NCBI GenBank assembly: GCA_027056465.1
Contig: JALUKS010000045.1
Location: 1 to 13,963 of the forward strand
Length of the DNA: 13,963 nt
DNA from: Sulfurimonas sp.
GTDB lineage: Bacteria > Campylobacterota > Campylobacteria > Campylobacterales > Sulfurimonadaceae
Direction: 5' to 3'
The position numbers and the translations under genes are program-made. Under the pieces are notes generated by a model. That model searched no databases. It saw only the letters and a program-made list of their open reading frames with translations, and had not been told where the DNA came from. Positions 12,948 to 13,963 of this stretch are shown piece after piece (the first letter of the stretch is position 1; each line of letters begins with the position of its first letter).

Positions 12948-13963
12948 TGTTTTTTCTCTCTCTTCGCCATTTTTATATAGATATGTAAGATTTCAATTGC
13001 TGCTGGGGTAATCCCACTAATATTCATCGCTGCTTGAAGAGTAGGTGGAGCAAAACTTTTGAGTTTCTCTTGCACCTCTTTTGAGAGACCACTCACACCA
13101 GTAAAGTCAAAGCCCTCAGGAATCTTAATCTTAAGGTACTTTTTCATTCGCTCTATCTCTTCACTCTGCTTATCTATATAACGAGCATATTTTCCCTCAA
13201 CTAAAATCTCCTCTTTGATGTAGTCGTCAAACTTCGCTAATTCTGGAACTATTTTGAGCATTTTCTCTACATCAAAACTCTTACGAGCTACAAGCTGTTG
13301 GGCTGTTGAGACATCTTTTAAAGGTTGCTCATCCATCTCGGCAAGAAGTGCATTAAACTCTTTGTTTGGAGTGAACTTTATCTCTTCTAAAAGGTTTGCA
13401 CCATAGCGAATCTCTTCATCTTTTTTCTTTACTCTTTCATACTCTGCATCGCTTATGAGACCAAGCTCATGACCATACTTTCCAAGGCGAGTATCTGCTG
13501 ACTCTTCACGTAAAAGTAGTCTATACTCGGCACGTGAAGTGAACATTCTATAGGGTTCATTTGTCCCTTTTGTCACAAGGTCATCTATCAAAACGCCGAT
13601 GTATGCCTCATCACGTCGTAATATAAGAGGCTCTTTACCTTGCAGTGAGAGAGCCGCGTTTATACCTGCCATAATCCCCTGTGCTGCTGCTTCTTCATAC
13701 CCAGTTGTCCCGTTTATCTGCCCTGCACAATAGAGTCCACTTATCTTTTTTGTCTCAAGCGAATGCCTAAGCTCACGAGGATCTACAAAGTCATACTCTA
13801 TGGCATACCCATAACGCACTATCTTCGCGTTTTGCATTCCCTCAACAGAGTGAATCATCTCACGTTGTACCTCTGGTGGAAGAGAAGTTGAGAGTCCATT
13901 TATATAGCACTCTGTATTGTCCATTGTTTGTGGTTCTATAAAGAGATGGTGCCTATCTTTCTC
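12944..13963 (-). CDS. mnmG: tRNA uridine 5-carboxymethylaminomethyl modification enzyme MnmG, C-terminal part
   Basis: MnmG (GidA) is the FAD-dependent partner of MnmE that installs the cmnm5/nm5 group on wobble U34 of certain tRNAs. The reading frame is open to the right edge (13 further codons, ending HHLFIEPQT, lie upstream of the first internal ATG at 13924), so the N-terminal FAD-binding half is outside the window and about 339 residues are seen. Family signatures include NGLSTSLPPEVQ, YAIEYDFVDPREL, GLYCAGQINGTTGYEEAAAQG, the segment from APFRMFTSRAEYRL-type context (YRMFTSRAEYRLLLR) and the C-terminal helical domain ending GITPAAIEILHIYIKMAKR. It overlaps the next gene by 4 nt. Confidence 0.96.
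   Translation of the reverse strand, partial: EKDRHHLFIEPQTMDNTECYINGLSTSLPPEVQREMIHSVEGMQNAKIVRYGYAIEYDFVDPRELRHSLETKKISGLYCAGQINGTTGYEEAAAQGIMAGINAALSLQGKEPLILRRDEAYIGVLIDDLVTKGTNEPYRMFTSRAEYRLLLREESADTRLGKYGHELGLISDAEYERVKKKDEEIRYGANLLEEIKFTPNKEFNALLAEMDEQPLKDVSTAQQLVARKSFDVEKMLKIVPELAKFDDYIKEEILVEGKYARYIDKQSEEIERMKKYLKIKIPEGFDFTGVSGLSKEVQEKLKSFAPPTLQAAMNISGITPAAIEILHIYIKMAKREKKQ

Noticed and set aside
1..13963. Mobile element, CRISPR array, phage or defence island
   Set aside because: All genes are housekeeping or conserved-neighbourhood types, no direct repeats with regular spacing or transposase-like frames were seen, and base composition looks even.

Overview
The window reads as chromosomal core DNA of a free-living, low-GC member of the Campylobacterota, most likely a Sulfurimonas-like organism. 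The pointers are protein style (short RsmE, QueE with a GCNMRCEGFGC core), a bc1 complex whose cytochrome c1 is a membrane-anchored di-heme protein, and gene order. The run aminotransferase - periplasmic protein - RodZ-like protein - TrmH/SpoU methylase - rsmI - rpmE - rsmE - small membrane protein - queD - queE - moaA matches, from memory, the Campylobacter jejuni Cj0150c-Cj0161c neighbourhood. No mobile element, CRISPR array, tRNA or rRNA gene is visible. Both window edges cut genes: an aminotransferase on the left and mnmG on the right.

Layout. All genes except moeA are on the minus strand, so they read right to left. Positions 1-4843 hold an RNA-modification and translation cluster: a membrane protein coupled to rsmE (ATGA overlap), then rpmE behind its own promoter and a hairpin-rich leader, rsmI, rlmB-like, and a coupled pair of envelope genes (RodZ-like, then a secreted protein) ending at the aminotransferase. 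moeA (4896-6113) is the only plus-strand gene and shares a symmetric divergent promoter with the membrane protein. Positions 6131-8441 hold moaA-queE-queD, which links molybdopterin synthesis (MoaA, with MoeA next door) to 7-deazaguanine (queuosine precursor) synthesis. Both pathways start from GTP.

Positions 8442-8720 carry no protein gene. On the minus strand they hold a promoter, two hairpins and a strong terminator that together look like a small RNA of about 97 nt, then a second terminator, then the moaA promoter. An RDD-family membrane protein follows (8721-9194). The petABC operon for the cytochrome bc1 complex (Rieske, cytochrome b, di-heme cytochrome c1) occupies 9291-12065 and ends in a clear terminator. 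Upstream are an unrecognised GT-B-like protein and mnmG, overlapping by GTGA.

Most notable signals: the unannotated small-RNA candidate; a structured rpmE leader; three genes whose ATG lies exactly 6 nt after a -10 hexamer with no Shine-Dalgarno (candidate leaderless mRNAs); a perfectly mirrored divergent -10 element; and a QueE with non-canonical cysteine spacing. I see no large novel multi-gene system.
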